In this document: one piece after another, positions 52,842 to 61,838 of the stretch | Layout of the letters: every line of letters starts with the position of its first letter | How positions within the stretch are numbered: position 1 is the stretch's first letter | Source of the DNA: Eutrophocola sp964601805 | Lineage (GTDB): Bacteria > Pseudomonadota > Gammaproteobacteria > Pseudomonadales > Pseudohongiellaceae | NCBI GenBank assembly: GCA_964601805.1 | Contig: CAZROW010000004.1 | Span: 1-64,000 of the forward strand | Direction: 5' to 3' | Length of the DNA stretch: 64,000 nucleotides | The notes under the pieces: generated by a model | The model's database searches: none | Told to the model about the DNA's origin: nothing | The model's input: only the letters and a program-made list of their open reading frames with translations | Program-made: the position numbers and the translations under genes

Positions 52842-52873
52842 ACGCCCATGTTGCTTCAACATGGGCGTTTTTT
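52842..52873 (+). terminator. Rho-independent terminator after dsbA
   Basis: ACGCCCATGTTG (52842-52853) pairs with CAACATGGGCGT (52857-52868) around a CTT loop, followed by an uninterrupted run of T to 52873. It is the clearest terminator in the window. Confidence 0.92.
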
Positions 52874-53090
52874 GTGGGACTTCCGGTTTTCCAGGGGTGG
52901 CCTGAGTGGAATGCCGGAATCATGGAAGGAAGCGGTAATAAGGTGATTTATTCTGTATTTTTAGCTATTTACGGCAAAATACTCGGAAAAGAATAAACTT
53001 TTTGGCAAGGCACGTTGTCATAGTACAGACCCGCAGCCGGGAAAACGCTCGATTGTCCCCCATTCACTGGGGTGTCAGCCGAAAATAACC

Positions 53091-53096
53091 TATAAT
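53091..53096 (+). promoter_or_regulatory. Candidate -10 box of the type II secretion operon
   Basis: A perfect TATAAT 38 bases before the gspL ATG. The hexamer at the proper -35 distance (TGGGGT) is poor, so activation by another factor is possible. Confidence 0.45.
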
Positions 53097-53133
53097 TCAA
53101 CGTTTTAGAGAGAGCTTCATTCCTCAAGCAGCT

Positions 53134-54441
53134 ATGACACCGGGTATTCCCTTACTTGACAAGATTCCCGCCAGGGAGATTGGTCTGAAAATCCAGTCTT
53201 TGCTGCCTGCCAGGCGTCATTCCGAGATTCTGGATCGCATCGATGCCAGCCTGTTGTTGTTTGACAATATCCTGATCAACACTGCCGATGGGGCTTCGGC
53301 AGAGATCCAGAGTGATTCCGAATCTTCTTTTCCCGCGGCACTGGCCCTTACCGCCCGGGCCCTGACAGGCGGCACTGATAACCAGAATATCCTGCTGCTA
53401 TTACCTACAGCCGATTTCATCGCCACTTCCTACAGCATGAACATGAGCGGCGAAAAGCTCATCCGTTCTGCCCTGGAACTTCAGTCACAATCACTGATAC
53501 CGGCTTATGAAGAAGAGCTGCTGCTGGCCGTTGATGCCTCCAGCCCGGAGGGTGTGGCGCTGTGGTTCAATGAAGCCGAAGCCAACCGCCTTTTCCGTGC
53601 CTTTGACAAGGAAGGCCTGTTCCTGGGTGCGATTATGCCGCGCAGCCTGGCAGTGCTGACCCCCGACAAGGATGAAGAGCCTGTCACCACACTGATCAAT
53701 GATGAGGAAGGTAACAATATTTCCTTCATGCAGATCATGGGCAGCACCATCAAGCGGCTCCTGACGGTGAATCGTAAAGACCTTGACCAGGAAGTTTTTG
53801 CGAAGCAGTGGGAACTGGAAACCAGCCAGATCAAGGGTGATACAGTCAGCAATATGAATTCCCTAGAAGACTGGAAGGCAATTCACCGGATCGTCAAACC
53901 CGTGCCGCAGTACAGTTTTCTGCCTGCCGGCGCCCTGGCCGAAGAAAAGCGCATTAATTTTGCCCGCAGAAGCAAGGCCGGTATGGCCGTGGCGGCCTGT
54001 CTTGTGCTGTTGTTGTTTGCCCCCTTTGTGTCCAACTGGATGACGCTGCGGGGATTGCAGTCTGAGCTGGAAAGGGCTGAAGAACAAAGTGCGGAAGTCA
54101 GGAATCTGCAGGCCTCCATTTTTGACATGGAAGAGGAGTGGGGCGCCCTGGATGAATACCCTGACCAGGAAGTTGGTTCGGTACTGGTATTACTGAACGA
54201 TGTCATCCAGAGTTCACTGACCTCGTTTTCTATCAACAAGGGTGTTGTTGATATTTCAGGTTCGACCGCCGACCCGGCTTACCTGGTTGAACTGCTGGCC
54301 GAAAAGGAGCAGTTCTACAATGTTGGGCAAAGCACCCTGACCCGCGGCAGTGGTACCTCCTTCGGCATTCGGCTTAACCTGAGCAGTGTCGATTTTGAAG
54401 CCTACGAAGAAAAGTACCCGCTCATTACACAGGGAAGATAA
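53134..54441 (+). CDS. gspL: Type II secretion inner-membrane protein GspL
   Basis: Links the cytoplasmic ATPase GspE to the inner-membrane platform. The 435 residues show an actin-like cytoplasmic domain to about 275 (FIATSYSMNMSGEKLIRSAL, and ELQSQSLIPAYEEELLLAV), one membrane helix (AVAACLVLLLFAPFVSNWM, about 283-301), a coiled coil (LQSELERAEEQSAEVRNLQ) and a ferredoxin-like periplasmic domain. Divergence is high and GspL is called partly from context. It is the first gene here, whereas in canonical operons gspL comes near the end. Confidence 0.8.
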   Translation: MTPGIPLLDKIPAREIGLKIQSLLPARRHSEILDRIDASLLLFDNILINTADGASAEIQSDSESSFPAALALTARALTGGTDNQNILLLLPTADFIATSYSMNMSGEKLIRSALELQSQSLIPAYEEELLLAVDASSPEGVALWFNEAEANRLFRAFDKEGLFLGAIMPRSLAVLTPDKDEEPVTTLINDEEGNNISFMQIMGSTIKRLLTVNRKDLDQEVFAKQWELETSQIKGDTVSNMNSLEDWKAIHRIVKPVPQYSFLPAGALAEEKRINFARRSKAGMAVAACLVLLLFAPFVSNWMTLRGLQSELERAEEQSAEVRNLQASIFDMEEEWGALDEYPDQEVGSVLVLLNDVIQSSLTSFSINKGVVDISGSTADPAYLVELLAEKEQFYNVGQSTLTRGSGTSFGIRLNLSSVDFEAYEEKYPLITQGR

Positions 54442-54450
54442 GCGCAAGCC

Positions 54451-54981
54451 ATGAAGCAAAATGAAAAAAAACTCATTGCCCTCGCCTCGGTGGTCTTTGT
54501 CATTCTTGTCATCGTGCAGGGCATTCCCTTCCTGCGTAATGCCTACCAGGAAAATCAGGCAGAAATAGAATTTCTGGAGCAGCGCATAGAGCGTCTGCAG
54601 ATGCTGATGGCGGAAGCGCCACAGATCAAACAGGAAGAAGCCCGAAAGCGCCGCCTGACGACAGAAATGGAGTACTGGACCTTTTCCGGACAGGAGCAGA
54701 ACCTGGTCGGCAGTAGTGTCCAGCGCCAACTGCGTCAGGCCGTGGAAGAGGCAGGAGTCCAGCCGCGCTCATACGATCCTCCCCGTTATTCTGAAATAGA
54801 GGGCTGGTTGCTGGTGACACAGGAAATGGATTTTGTCATCGATCAGGAAAACATTCTGAAGTTCCTGGACCTGATAGCCGCATCACGTCCCAAATTGTAC
54901 GTGACCGAATTCAACATAAACAGAAACCGCAGGCAGTTCCTGGGCTCCATTACCGTTACAGGATTCAGCAAGAACCAATAA
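54451..54981 (+). CDS. gspM: Type II secretion protein GspM
   Basis: Inner-membrane partner of GspL, 176 residues. A short cytoplasmic end (MKQNEKK) is followed by one helix (LIALASVVFVILVIVQGIPF), a coiled coil (QAEIEFLEQRIERLQMLM) and a small alpha/beta domain. This is the GspM/PilO-like architecture. The ATG is 9 bases after gspL and 4 bases separate its stop from gspE. Low sequence conservation means the call rests on architecture and position. Confidence 0.75.
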   Translation: MKQNEKKLIALASVVFVILVIVQGIPFLRNAYQENQAEIEFLEQRIERLQMLMAEAPQIKQEEARKRRLTTEMEYWTFSGQEQNLVGSSVQRQLRQAVEEAGVQPRSYDPPRYSEIEGWLLVTQEMDFVIDQENILKFLDLIAASRPKLYVTEFNINRNRRQFLGSITVTGFSKNQ

Positions 54982-54985
54982 CACC

Positions 54986-56452
54986 ATGACAGCAGAACAC
55001 GGACACCTGACCTTACCGATCTTCAGCCAGTTGCTGGAGCCGGAAGGTATTGCACCGGCCAGGAACTTCAGCGAGAGCTGGGAGTTGATCTGCAATCGCG
55101 TGCCCAGTATAGAAAGCCGTGCCAAGGTGCGCTTCGTGATTGGTGACCAGGTGCAGTTTCGTATTGGCAATACCGACGAGGTGGCTCGCCTGACGAAACA
55201 CTGGCGTGCGGAACTGTCGCCGGAAATTGCCGATGCGGATGATGCCTTTGTATCCGGCTTTGGCGACGATGACGAGTTTTCTGACATGGACTCGGAAGCC
55301 CCGATTATTCGCCTGGTGAATCACCTGTTTGCCCGGGCACTGGACCTCAATGCCAGTGACATCCATTTTGAGCCAACCGAAAACTATCTCGAGGTTCGCT
55401 GTCGTGTAGATGGCATCATGACACGTATTGAAAAACTGCCCATCAAGATCCAGTCAGCGGTAGCGTCCAGGCTCAAGCTGATGGCGCGACTGGATATCGG
55501 TGAAAAGCGCCTGCCGCAGGATGGACGTATCGAATACCGGGTTGGTGAGCGTGAACTGGATATGCGTGTTTCCACGCTGCCGGGTGTCCTGGGTGAATCG
55601 GTGGTGTTGCGTATTCTCGATCGCAGCGACCTCAGCATTGAGCTGTCCGACCTTGGTATGCCTGAAAAGGTGCTGAGCGATTATTCCCGCGTGATCACCC
55701 AGCCCCATGGGCTCATCCTGATTACCGGCCCAACAGGCAGTGGTAAAACCACAACCCTGTATGGCACGCTGGAAAAAATTCACAACGAAAAACAGAAAAT
55801 CATCACCGTGGAAGACCCGGTGGAATACCAGCTCAACGGTATTACCCAGATCCAGGTCAATCCCCGAATCGGGCTGAGTTTTGCCTCCGGCCTGCGTTCC
55901 ATTGTGCGCCAGGACCCGGATATTCTGATGATTGGTGAGATTCGTGACCACGAGACAGCAGAAATTGCCATCGAATCGGCACTGACCGGTCACCTGGTGT
56001 TTTCCACCCTGCATACCAATGATGCGGCCGGTGCTGTCACACGATTGCAGGATATGGGCGTAGAGAGTTACCTGATCAGTTCGAGCCTGCTGGGCATCCA
56101 GGCACAACGACTGGTCCGGCGTGTCTGCACAGATTGTGCTGAAACTGTTGCAATGACTGATGATGAAGTCACCGTGCTTGGCATTGAAACAGGCGAGATT
56201 CCCGAGATCAGGCGTGGCAGCGGTTGCGAGCGCTGTGGTGGTACTGGGTACCGCGGCCGCGTGGGTCTTTATGAACTATTGTTGATGTCTGATGAAATCC
56301 GCCACCTGATTACCAACGGTTCGGATGCCAATGTCATTCGCCGGCAGGGCATCAAGGAAGGCATGATCACCCTGCGTGAGGACGCTCTTGAAAAGCTCAA
56401 GGCTGGTTTGACCACACCTGAAGAAGTAGTGAGGGTGACACGCGCCGTATGA
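54986..56452 (+). CDS. gspE: Type II secretion ATPase GspE
   Basis: Hexameric ATPase that powers pseudopilus assembly. The 488 residues include Walker A TGPTGSGKTTTLYG at about 247-260, the Asp box ITVEDPVEYQLNGITQIQVN, Walker B RQDPDILMIGEIRDHETAEI and the His box GHLVFSTLHTNDA. The zinc-binding tetracysteine motif (CTDC near 382 and CERC near 414) is typical of GspE. The stop overlaps the gspF start by 4 bases. Confidence 0.96.
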   Translation: MTAEHGHLTLPIFSQLLEPEGIAPARNFSESWELICNRVPSIESRAKVRFVIGDQVQFRIGNTDEVARLTKHWRAELSPEIADADDAFVSGFGDDDEFSDMDSEAPIIRLVNHLFARALDLNASDIHFEPTENYLEVRCRVDGIMTRIEKLPIKIQSAVASRLKLMARLDIGEKRLPQDGRIEYRVGERELDMRVSTLPGVLGESVVLRILDRSDLSIELSDLGMPEKVLSDYSRVITQPHGLILITGPTGSGKTTTLYGTLEKIHNEKQKIITVEDPVEYQLNGITQIQVNPRIGLSFASGLRSIVRQDPDILMIGEIRDHETAEIAIESALTGHLVFSTLHTNDAAGAVTRLQDMGVESYLISSSLLGIQAQRLVRRVCTDCAETVAMTDDEVTVLGIETGEIPEIRRGSGCERCGGTGYRGRVGLYELLLMSDEIRHLITNGSDANVIRRQGIKEGMITLREDALEKLKAGLTTPEEVVRVTRAV

Positions 56453-57654
56453 GCATGAACTATTACCAGTACCAGGCCTGTGATGCGCAGGGCAATATGA
56501 CGTCGGGTCAGCTCAGCGCTGATTCGGAGCGTGAAGCCATTGCCATGCTGCAGTCCCGAAAACTGGTGCCGGTGAAGATACGAACGACCTCACGGCAAAA
56601 CATGGCACGATCCGGTGCGCGTATCAGCAATGCCGACCTGGTGGACTTTACCAATGGCCTGACCACCCTGGTTGAAGCCAGGATTCCCATCGACAAGGCA
56701 TTGACCCTGCTTGACGGCATTACCGAAAAGGAACACATGAAACGCCTGGTGGTGTCGCTCAGGCGTGACGTGAAAGAAGGTAAAAGCCTGGCCGATGCCA
56801 TGGAGGCAAGGCCGGATGTGTTTTCCAAGCTGTATATCAATATCATCCGTGCAGGCGAAACCGGCGGCATCCTTGACCAGCTTCTGCCGGACCTGGTGAA
56901 TTTCCTGGAAACGGCGGAAGAAACCAAGAAGCAGGTGATTTCGGCGTTAACCTATCCCCTGGTCCTTCTGGTCACAGGGGTCATTTCGGTCGCCCTGCTT
57001 TTGATTTTTGTTGTGCCGCAATTTACCGAGATGTTTGAAGATGTCGGTTCTGACATTCCCGCCTCGGCTGAGTTCCTGCTCGCCCTGAGCAGCGGGCTCA
57101 AATTCTACAGCTGGCTGATAGTGCCAGTTGTCTTTTTAACGATTTACTGGTGGCGATGGCTGAATGCGGACAAGACGCGCAAACAGCAAAAAGATGCCTG
57201 GATGCTGCAGCTCCCGGTGGCGGGAAAACTGTTGCTGCACAAGGACGTTGCGATTTTCGCACGCACCCTGGGTGCACTTCTTGGTGCAGGTATTCCCTTG
57301 ATTCGCGGGTTGCGTGTTGCGCGCGAAGTGATAAGCAATGAGGAACTCATTCATCACCTTGAGGTCGTAGAAGAAGACGTTCGAAGTGGTTCCGGCCTGG
57401 GTATCGCATTGGAAAAAACTGGCATGTTCCCGGTGCTGTTGCATCAATTGGTGACGGTGGGAGAAGAATCAGGTCGCACAGGCCCGATTCTCAAAAAACT
57501 GGCAAAGAGTTTTGATGCCAACGTCCGGGACGATATTTCCCGCCTGGTCAGCGCATTACAACCGGCCCTGATTTTGTTGCTGGGTATCGCGGTTGGCGGA
57601 ATTATCATCATCATGCTGTCTGCGGTTTTCAGTATGAACACGGTAGATTTTTAA
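56449..57654 (+). CDS. gspF: Type II secretion inner-membrane platform protein GspF
   Basis: Polytopic platform protein of 401 residues with two T2SSF domains. YYQYQACDAQGNMTSGQLSA begins it, LVDFTNGLTTLVEARIPIDK and FARTLGALLGAGIPLIRGLR are the duplicated cores, and three hydrophobic helices are clear (for example YPLVLLVTGVISVALLLIFV). The C-terminus PALILLLGIAVGGIIIIMLS is family-typical. It is coupled to gspE by a 4-base overlap. Confidence 0.95.
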   Translation: MSMNYYQYQACDAQGNMTSGQLSADSEREAIAMLQSRKLVPVKIRTTSRQNMARSGARISNADLVDFTNGLTTLVEARIPIDKALTLLDGITEKEHMKRLVVSLRRDVKEGKSLADAMEARPDVFSKLYINIIRAGETGGILDQLLPDLVNFLETAEETKKQVISALTYPLVLLVTGVISVALLLIFVVPQFTEMFEDVGSDIPASAEFLLALSSGLKFYSWLIVPVVFLTIYWWRWLNADKTRKQQKDAWMLQLPVAGKLLLHKDVAIFARTLGALLGAGIPLIRGLRVAREVISNEELIHHLEVVEEDVRSGSGLGIALEKTGMFPVLLHQLVTVGEESGRTGPILKKLAKSFDANVRDDISRLVSALQPALILLLGIAVGGIIIIMLSAVFSMNTVDF

Positions 57655-57711
57655 CTGGAGTAACGTGTGATTTACACAGGTAGTTGGAATAAAAATAATT
57701 TGAAGGAACTC

Positions 57712-59835
57712 ATGGGAATACCAGCTAAATTATCAGTGCTGTTTCTGGCGGTCACTTTGACTTCATGTGCGAGCATGCAGCAGAGCCAGCAATCATCCCG
57801 GCCGGCTCCCACCACGACGGCCCCGGTTACTGATCAGCAATCAGCCACCCAAAGTTCTGCTGTTTCCGGTTCAACTTCAAGCGGTAATAGCCAATCGGAA
57901 GAAGATGCTGATCCCGGTATCAATCGCGCAGGCAGAATTATTCAGCTTGGGCGTTTTGTTGAAGATGTTCCCCAGGTGGAAGTCCCCGAAGGCACGACTG
58001 TAGAACTGAACTATGAACAGGAAGACCTGCGCCTGGTGTTTGAACAGCTTGGTGATGAGCTCCAGATCAACATGGTGATTGATCCCAGTATTGATTCAAG
58101 CGTGAGCCTGCGCTCTTCACCGGACAACCCCTTGCAGTACGAAGACCTCTGGCCACTGATGCGAATGCTTGCTGCCAATGCCGGGGTTACCATTGAGCAG
58201 GCCGGCAATGTGTATCGTTTCATGCGCAATGCCTCCGATATTCCGACAGAAATTGTCATGCCCGGCTGGCTGGGTGATGCCACGTCTTCCGAAGTCATGC
58301 AGGTCACTCCCCTGACCTATATTTCAGTGGAGTCAGCACTGGCCATACTGAATCCCCTGTTGCAGCCCGAAGGCAACATTGTCCGCCTGGGGCAAGCCAA
58401 TCTGATCGGCATCAGTGGAACCCCGCAACAGCTGGAACGGGTCAATGCCATGCTTGAAGTGATTGATGATGACCCTTTCCAGAACCAGGGCATTCAGCTG
58501 TATGAACTGGTGAATTCCCAGGCGGCAGACGTGGCTACCGAGTTGACCAATGTGCTTACCCTGGTCGAAGGCGAACAATCCTCTTACCAGGTGATGGGAC
58601 TTGAGCGTATCAATGCCGTACTGGTTATTGCACCGGCCAACAGGGGTTTTGAAGAAGTGACGCGCTGGGTTCGTATTCTCGATGCAGAAAGCCAGGAACA
58701 GGTAGAGCAGTTGTTTTTCTATAAAGTTAAAAACCTGAACGCCACTACCCTGGCTCAGACCCTCACACAAGTTTTTGAACAGGAAGAAGGCAATGTGCCT
58801 AATGTTGTCGAGGAAGAAGATGCTGTGGCAGGCACCCCTGATAGCGAAGGTGATGACGCCCCTGCAACTGCAGCTACAGCGGAAAATGCAACAGTGGATA
58901 ACGTGGTGTCTGCCAATATTTCTGTCAGGATTGTTGCAGATGAAGATACCAACAGCCTGCTGGTCAGGGGTACACCACGTGAGTACCGCTCATTGCTGGC
59001 CACTATCAACAACCTGGATACTCCTCCACCCCAGGTTTTGATCAATGCTGTCATCGGCCAGGTGACGCTGACCGACGAAACCCGGTTTGGCGTGGATTGG
59101 CGCCGGGTATCCCAGAATGCCAATACCGGTATCGTCAGTTCCCGCTTCCTGCCACAGACAGGCTTGTTGCAGGAAAATGGTAATGCCGCCGTTGGCTCCG
59201 GCCTGATCCTGACCCGAACATTCAATGACGGTTCATCCATTATCGATGCAACCTTGAACGCCATCGCCCAGGACAATGAAATTCGGCTGCTGGCCAGACC
59301 CACAATCCTGGCCACCAATAACCAGGAAGGTGAAATCAAGGTGGGACAGGCTGTACCTATTGACCAGGGTCAGACCGTATCGGGTAACGGTGTAGTGACG
59401 TCTAATGTGGCTTACCGGGATGTGGGAATTGTCATGACGATTACACCGCAGATTAATGATGACGGATTTATTAACCTGGAAATATTCCAGAGCCTTTCCT
59501 CGGTCGAGGGCGGCACAGGTGTCCAGAACAACCCGGTTTTTTCAAACCAGGAGATTACAACGACAGCGGTTGTCGGAGATGGCTCAACAATTACACTGGG
59601 CGGCCTGATCCAGGAAGACAACTCCGACCAGAATACCGGTATTCCCGGCCTGCAAAGAGTGCCGGTACTTGGCGGGCTGTTTTCCTATCAGCAGATTTCA
59701 TCGGTAAGAAGGGAGCTGTTTGTAATTCTCAGACCCCAAATCATCACCGGCGATGAAAGCGATGTGGCCTATATGCGTGAACTCAGGAACAGTTTCGAGG
59801 CTATCAACTCGCTGTTTGAGGACGCTGGACTCTAA
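57712..59835 (+). CDS. gspD: Type II secretion outer-membrane secretin GspD, lipoprotein type
   Basis: Forms the outer-membrane channel. From ATG 57712 (AAGGA just upstream) it has 707 residues. The signal peptide ends in the lipobox LTSC, with Cys19 as the likely lipidated residue, so this is a self-anchoring liposecretin. A Ser/Thr/Gln-rich linker follows, then N0-N3 domains (VELNYEQEDLRLVFEQLGDE starts N0) and the secretin core with DNEIRLLARPTILATNNQEG and GLQRVPVLGGLFSY. A GTG at 57667 is in frame but would hide the signal peptide. An acidic insertion lies near residues 375-405. Confidence 0.94.
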   Translation: MGIPAKLSVLFLAVTLTSCASMQQSQQSSRPAPTTTAPVTDQQSATQSSAVSGSTSSGNSQSEEDADPGINRAGRIIQLGRFVEDVPQVEVPEGTTVELNYEQEDLRLVFEQLGDELQINMVIDPSIDSSVSLRSSPDNPLQYEDLWPLMRMLAANAGVTIEQAGNVYRFMRNASDIPTEIVMPGWLGDATSSEVMQVTPLTYISVESALAILNPLLQPEGNIVRLGQANLIGISGTPQQLERVNAMLEVIDDDPFQNQGIQLYELVNSQAADVATELTNVLTLVEGEQSSYQVMGLERINAVLVIAPANRGFEEVTRWVRILDAESQEQVEQLFFYKVKNLNATTLAQTLTQVFEQEEGNVPNVVEEEDAVAGTPDSEGDDAPATAATAENATVDNVVSANISVRIVADEDTNSLLVRGTPREYRSLLATINNLDTPPPQVLINAVIGQVTLTDETRFGVDWRRVSQNANTGIVSSRFLPQTGLLQENGNAAVGSGLILTRTFNDGSSIIDATLNAIAQDNEIRLLARPTILATNNQEGEIKVGQAVPIDQGQTVSGNGVVTSNVAYRDVGIVMTITPQINDDGFINLEIFQSLSSVEGGTGVQNNPVFSNQEITTTAVVGDGSTITLGGLIQEDNSDQNTGIPGLQRVPVLGGLFSYQQISSVRRELFVILRPQIITGDESDVAYMRELRNSFEAINSLFEDAGL

Positions 59836-59862
59836 TTTTCAGAATACTACCGGAGCCAAAAA

Positions 59863-60255
59863 ATGAAACGACAAACTGGATTTACCCTTATCGAACTTCT
59901 GGTGGTGATGGCCATACTGGGCATGCTGGCAGCCCTGGTGGGCCCGGCGCTTTTTGGCAATCTCAGCAAGGGGCAGCGCACAACAGCATCTTCCCAGATC
60001 AGCAACCTGGAGTCCGCCCTGGACACTTACAGGCTTGATGTTGGGAGTTATCCGGACTCCCTGGCGGGACTGGTAACCAATGACAGCGGCAGCCCCCGCT
60101 GGAACGGCCCCTACATTCGGGATGAAGAAGTACCGCTGGACCCCTGGGACAACCCGTACCACTACGAACCTGATGGCAGGGATTTCATCCTGATGTCATT
60201 TGGTGCTGATGGTGTGCGTGGCGGCGAAGGTGATGACGCCGACATCGGAAGTTAA
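59863..60255 (+). CDS. gspG: Type II secretion major pseudopilin GspG
   Basis: Major subunit of the pseudopilus, 130 residues. The prepilin peptidase site is TGFTLIELLVVMAILGML (Gly-Phe with Glu5). SALDTYRLDVGSYPDSLAGL and the C-terminal LDPWDNPYHYEPDG with FGADG are the calcium-binding loop of the family. No gspO is nearby; a PilD-type peptidase must be encoded elsewhere. Confidence 0.97.
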   Translation: MKRQTGFTLIELLVVMAILGMLAALVGPALFGNLSKGQRTTASSQISNLESALDTYRLDVGSYPDSLAGLVTNDSGSPRWNGPYIRDEEVPLDPWDNPYHYEPDGRDFILMSFGADGVRGGEGDDADIGS

Positions 60256-60280
60256 AACTTTTCATACATGCCTGCCTGAC

Positions 60281-60775
60281 ATGCGTCAGCGGGGATTCAC
60301 CTTGCTGGAACTGCTGGTGGTTCTCAGCATCATCATCATTGCTTCGGCAATCGTACTGCCCAGTGTCACCAGTACCGAAAGCAACGTGCTGGTGGCCCAG
60401 GTCAGGCAGACGGCCAACGCATTTAACTATGCCAGGCGTATTGCTATTGTCGAAGGCGCTCCCCAGGTCGCCACGCTTTTCCAGCTAGACTCTGATGAAC
60501 CGGAATACCAGGAAATGCGGGAGCAGGCTTTGCAACGGGCAACGATCCCGCTGCTGGAGCAATTTGATTCCCAGGTCTCTTTCCAGGCTGACATCAATGA
60601 AGATCCGGAAGTCATGGAAGTGATTCAAATCGAGTTTTTCCCCCAGGGTGGCAGTACCGGTGGCATCCTGCATTTCACCATGGACGACCTTACCGGCAGT
60701 ATCAGGATTGACCACCTGACCGGGAAAATCGAGATCCGTTACCCGGGTGAGGAATTTGAAAACGACTATTACTAA
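60281..60775 (+). CDS. gspH: Type II secretion minor pseudopilin GspH
   Basis: Minor pseudopilin of 164 residues from ATG 60281 (MRQRGFTLLELLVVLSIIII). The peptidase site RGFTLLE is followed by a hydrophobic helix and VRQTANAFNYARRIAIVEG, then a beta-rich GspH-like domain with IRIDHLTGKIEIRYPG. A longer reading is open upstream but would overlap gspG and put 27 unusual residues before the cleavage site. Confidence 0.88.
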   Translation: MRQRGFTLLELLVVLSIIIIASAIVLPSVTSTESNVLVAQVRQTANAFNYARRIAIVEGAPQVATLFQLDSDEPEYQEMREQALQRATIPLLEQFDSQVSFQADINEDPEVMEVIQIEFFPQGGSTGGILHFTMDDLTGSIRIDHLTGKIEIRYPGEEFENDYY

Positions 60776-60785
60776 TACAGCAAGC

Positions 60786-61184
60786 ATGATGAATGTTAAC
60801 GGAACACTCCTGGGTAAAAGGGCGAAAGGTTTCACCCTGCTGGAGGTGCTGGTGGCAATGACCATCACCGGTATGGCCCTGGGTGCGCTGTTTGGCGTCA
60901 TCGCGGGCAACAAGCGCCTGGCCTGGCGGTCTGAAGCATCCCTGGTCACCACCATGCAAACGCGAAGCCTGATCAATTATTCCCAGCTCAATGATGAACA
61001 GGGCGATGTCTATATAGACTTTGAAAACCAGGAACTGTCGATCGACTCCGGTTATGTGCTTGATCAACCGGAACGCAAGACCCAGGCCAGCACGATGGCG
61101 CTGCGGCAATATGAAATTTTCGATGAGTACGGTGAGCTTGTCACGACGGGAACTTACTGGGTCGAACTGGAGTTGCCCGAGTAG
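60786..61184 (+). CDS. gspI: Type II secretion minor pseudopilin GspI
   Basis: Tip pseudopilin of 132 residues. ATG 60786 lies 10 bases after the gspH stop. The leader is basic (GKRAK) before the site GFTLLEVLVAMTITGMALGA; NKRLAWRSEASLVTTMQTRS is reminiscent of GspI. The C-terminus GELVTTGTYWVELELPE fits the family. With GspJ and GspK it should form the pseudopilus tip. Confidence 0.85.
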   Translation: MMNVNGTLLGKRAKGFTLLEVLVAMTITGMALGALFGVIAGNKRLAWRSEASLVTTMQTRSLINYSQLNDEQGDVYIDFENQELSIDSGYVLDQPERKTQASTMALRQYEIFDEYGELVTTGTYWVELELPE

Positions 61185-61187
61185 CTT

Positions 61188-61838
61188 ATGGCCAGGCGAA
61201 CCCGACAACAAGGTTTTACCCTGCTGGAGATCATGGTCTCGATGACACTGACCGCGATGCTTCTGGGCATGCTCAGTGCAGGCGTCTACAGCGTGGTCAA
61301 CGACTGGCAGAACGAAACGTCGGTGCTGGATGAAACACTGGACAAGTCGCTGGTCCTTTTGCAAATCGAACGCGCCCTGTTTGCCGCTTTCCCGCATAGC
61401 TATATCGATTACGACACCCTTGAAAGGGAGGTGTACTTTGACGGCTATGAAGACGAAATGCGCTGGGTATCGACAGTCTCCCCACAACGGCGCACAGGCC
61501 TGACAGCCTGGCGCCTGACCAATGATTACGAGCAAGGCCTGCAGCTGACGCTCACGCCAGCCTACAGCGACAACCCGGACGTGCGTTTTGAAAACCTTGA
61601 GCCCACCCTGATTCTGCCGAATTACACGGCAGAGTATCTTTTCCTGGTCCAGCGAAATGAAGACGAGAAGGAATGGGTGGATGAATGGGTCAGCGAAGAC
61701 ATGCGCAGTCTGCCCATTGCTGTCCAGATCATTTTAACGCCAATAGATGACAGGCTGGATGACGAAATACTGGAAGTCCTTGCTGCCATCAAAACCTGGC
61801 AACATGAAGATATTCAGCCGACGATTCCCCCGATATGA
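61188..61838 (+). CDS. gspJ: Type II secretion minor pseudopilin GspJ
   Basis: Tip pseudopilin of 216 residues. QGFTLLEIMVSMTLTAMLLG is the cleavage site and helix. LVLLQIERALFAAFPHSYID and DEMRWVSTVSPQRRTGL resemble the GspJ beta domain, which is larger than that of GspH or GspI. It starts 3 bases after gspI and its stop overlaps gspK by 4 bases. Confidence 0.87.
   Translation: MARRTRQQGFTLLEIMVSMTLTAMLLGMLSAGVYSVVNDWQNETSVLDETLDKSLVLLQIERALFAAFPHSYIDYDTLEREVYFDGYEDEMRWVSTVSPQRRTGLTAWRLTNDYEQGLQLTLTPAYSDNPDVRFENLEPTLILPNYTAEYLFLVQRNEDEKEWVDEWVSEDMRSLPIAVQIILTPIDDRLDDEILEVLAAIKTWQHEDIQPTIPPI

Larger units (their letters stand above)
52819..53133. other. dsbA-gspL intergenic region
   Basis: This 315-base stretch holds the dsbA terminator (52842-52873), an AT-rich section (about 52935-53000), the small hairpin CCCC/GGGG at 53057-53072 and the -10 box at 53091. 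No gspC or other gene fits in it. Confidence 0.7.

Noticed and set aside
52819..53133. Possible missing gspC upstream of gspL
   Set aside because: All frames in this stretch are short, and it is filled by a terminator and promoter-like sequence.
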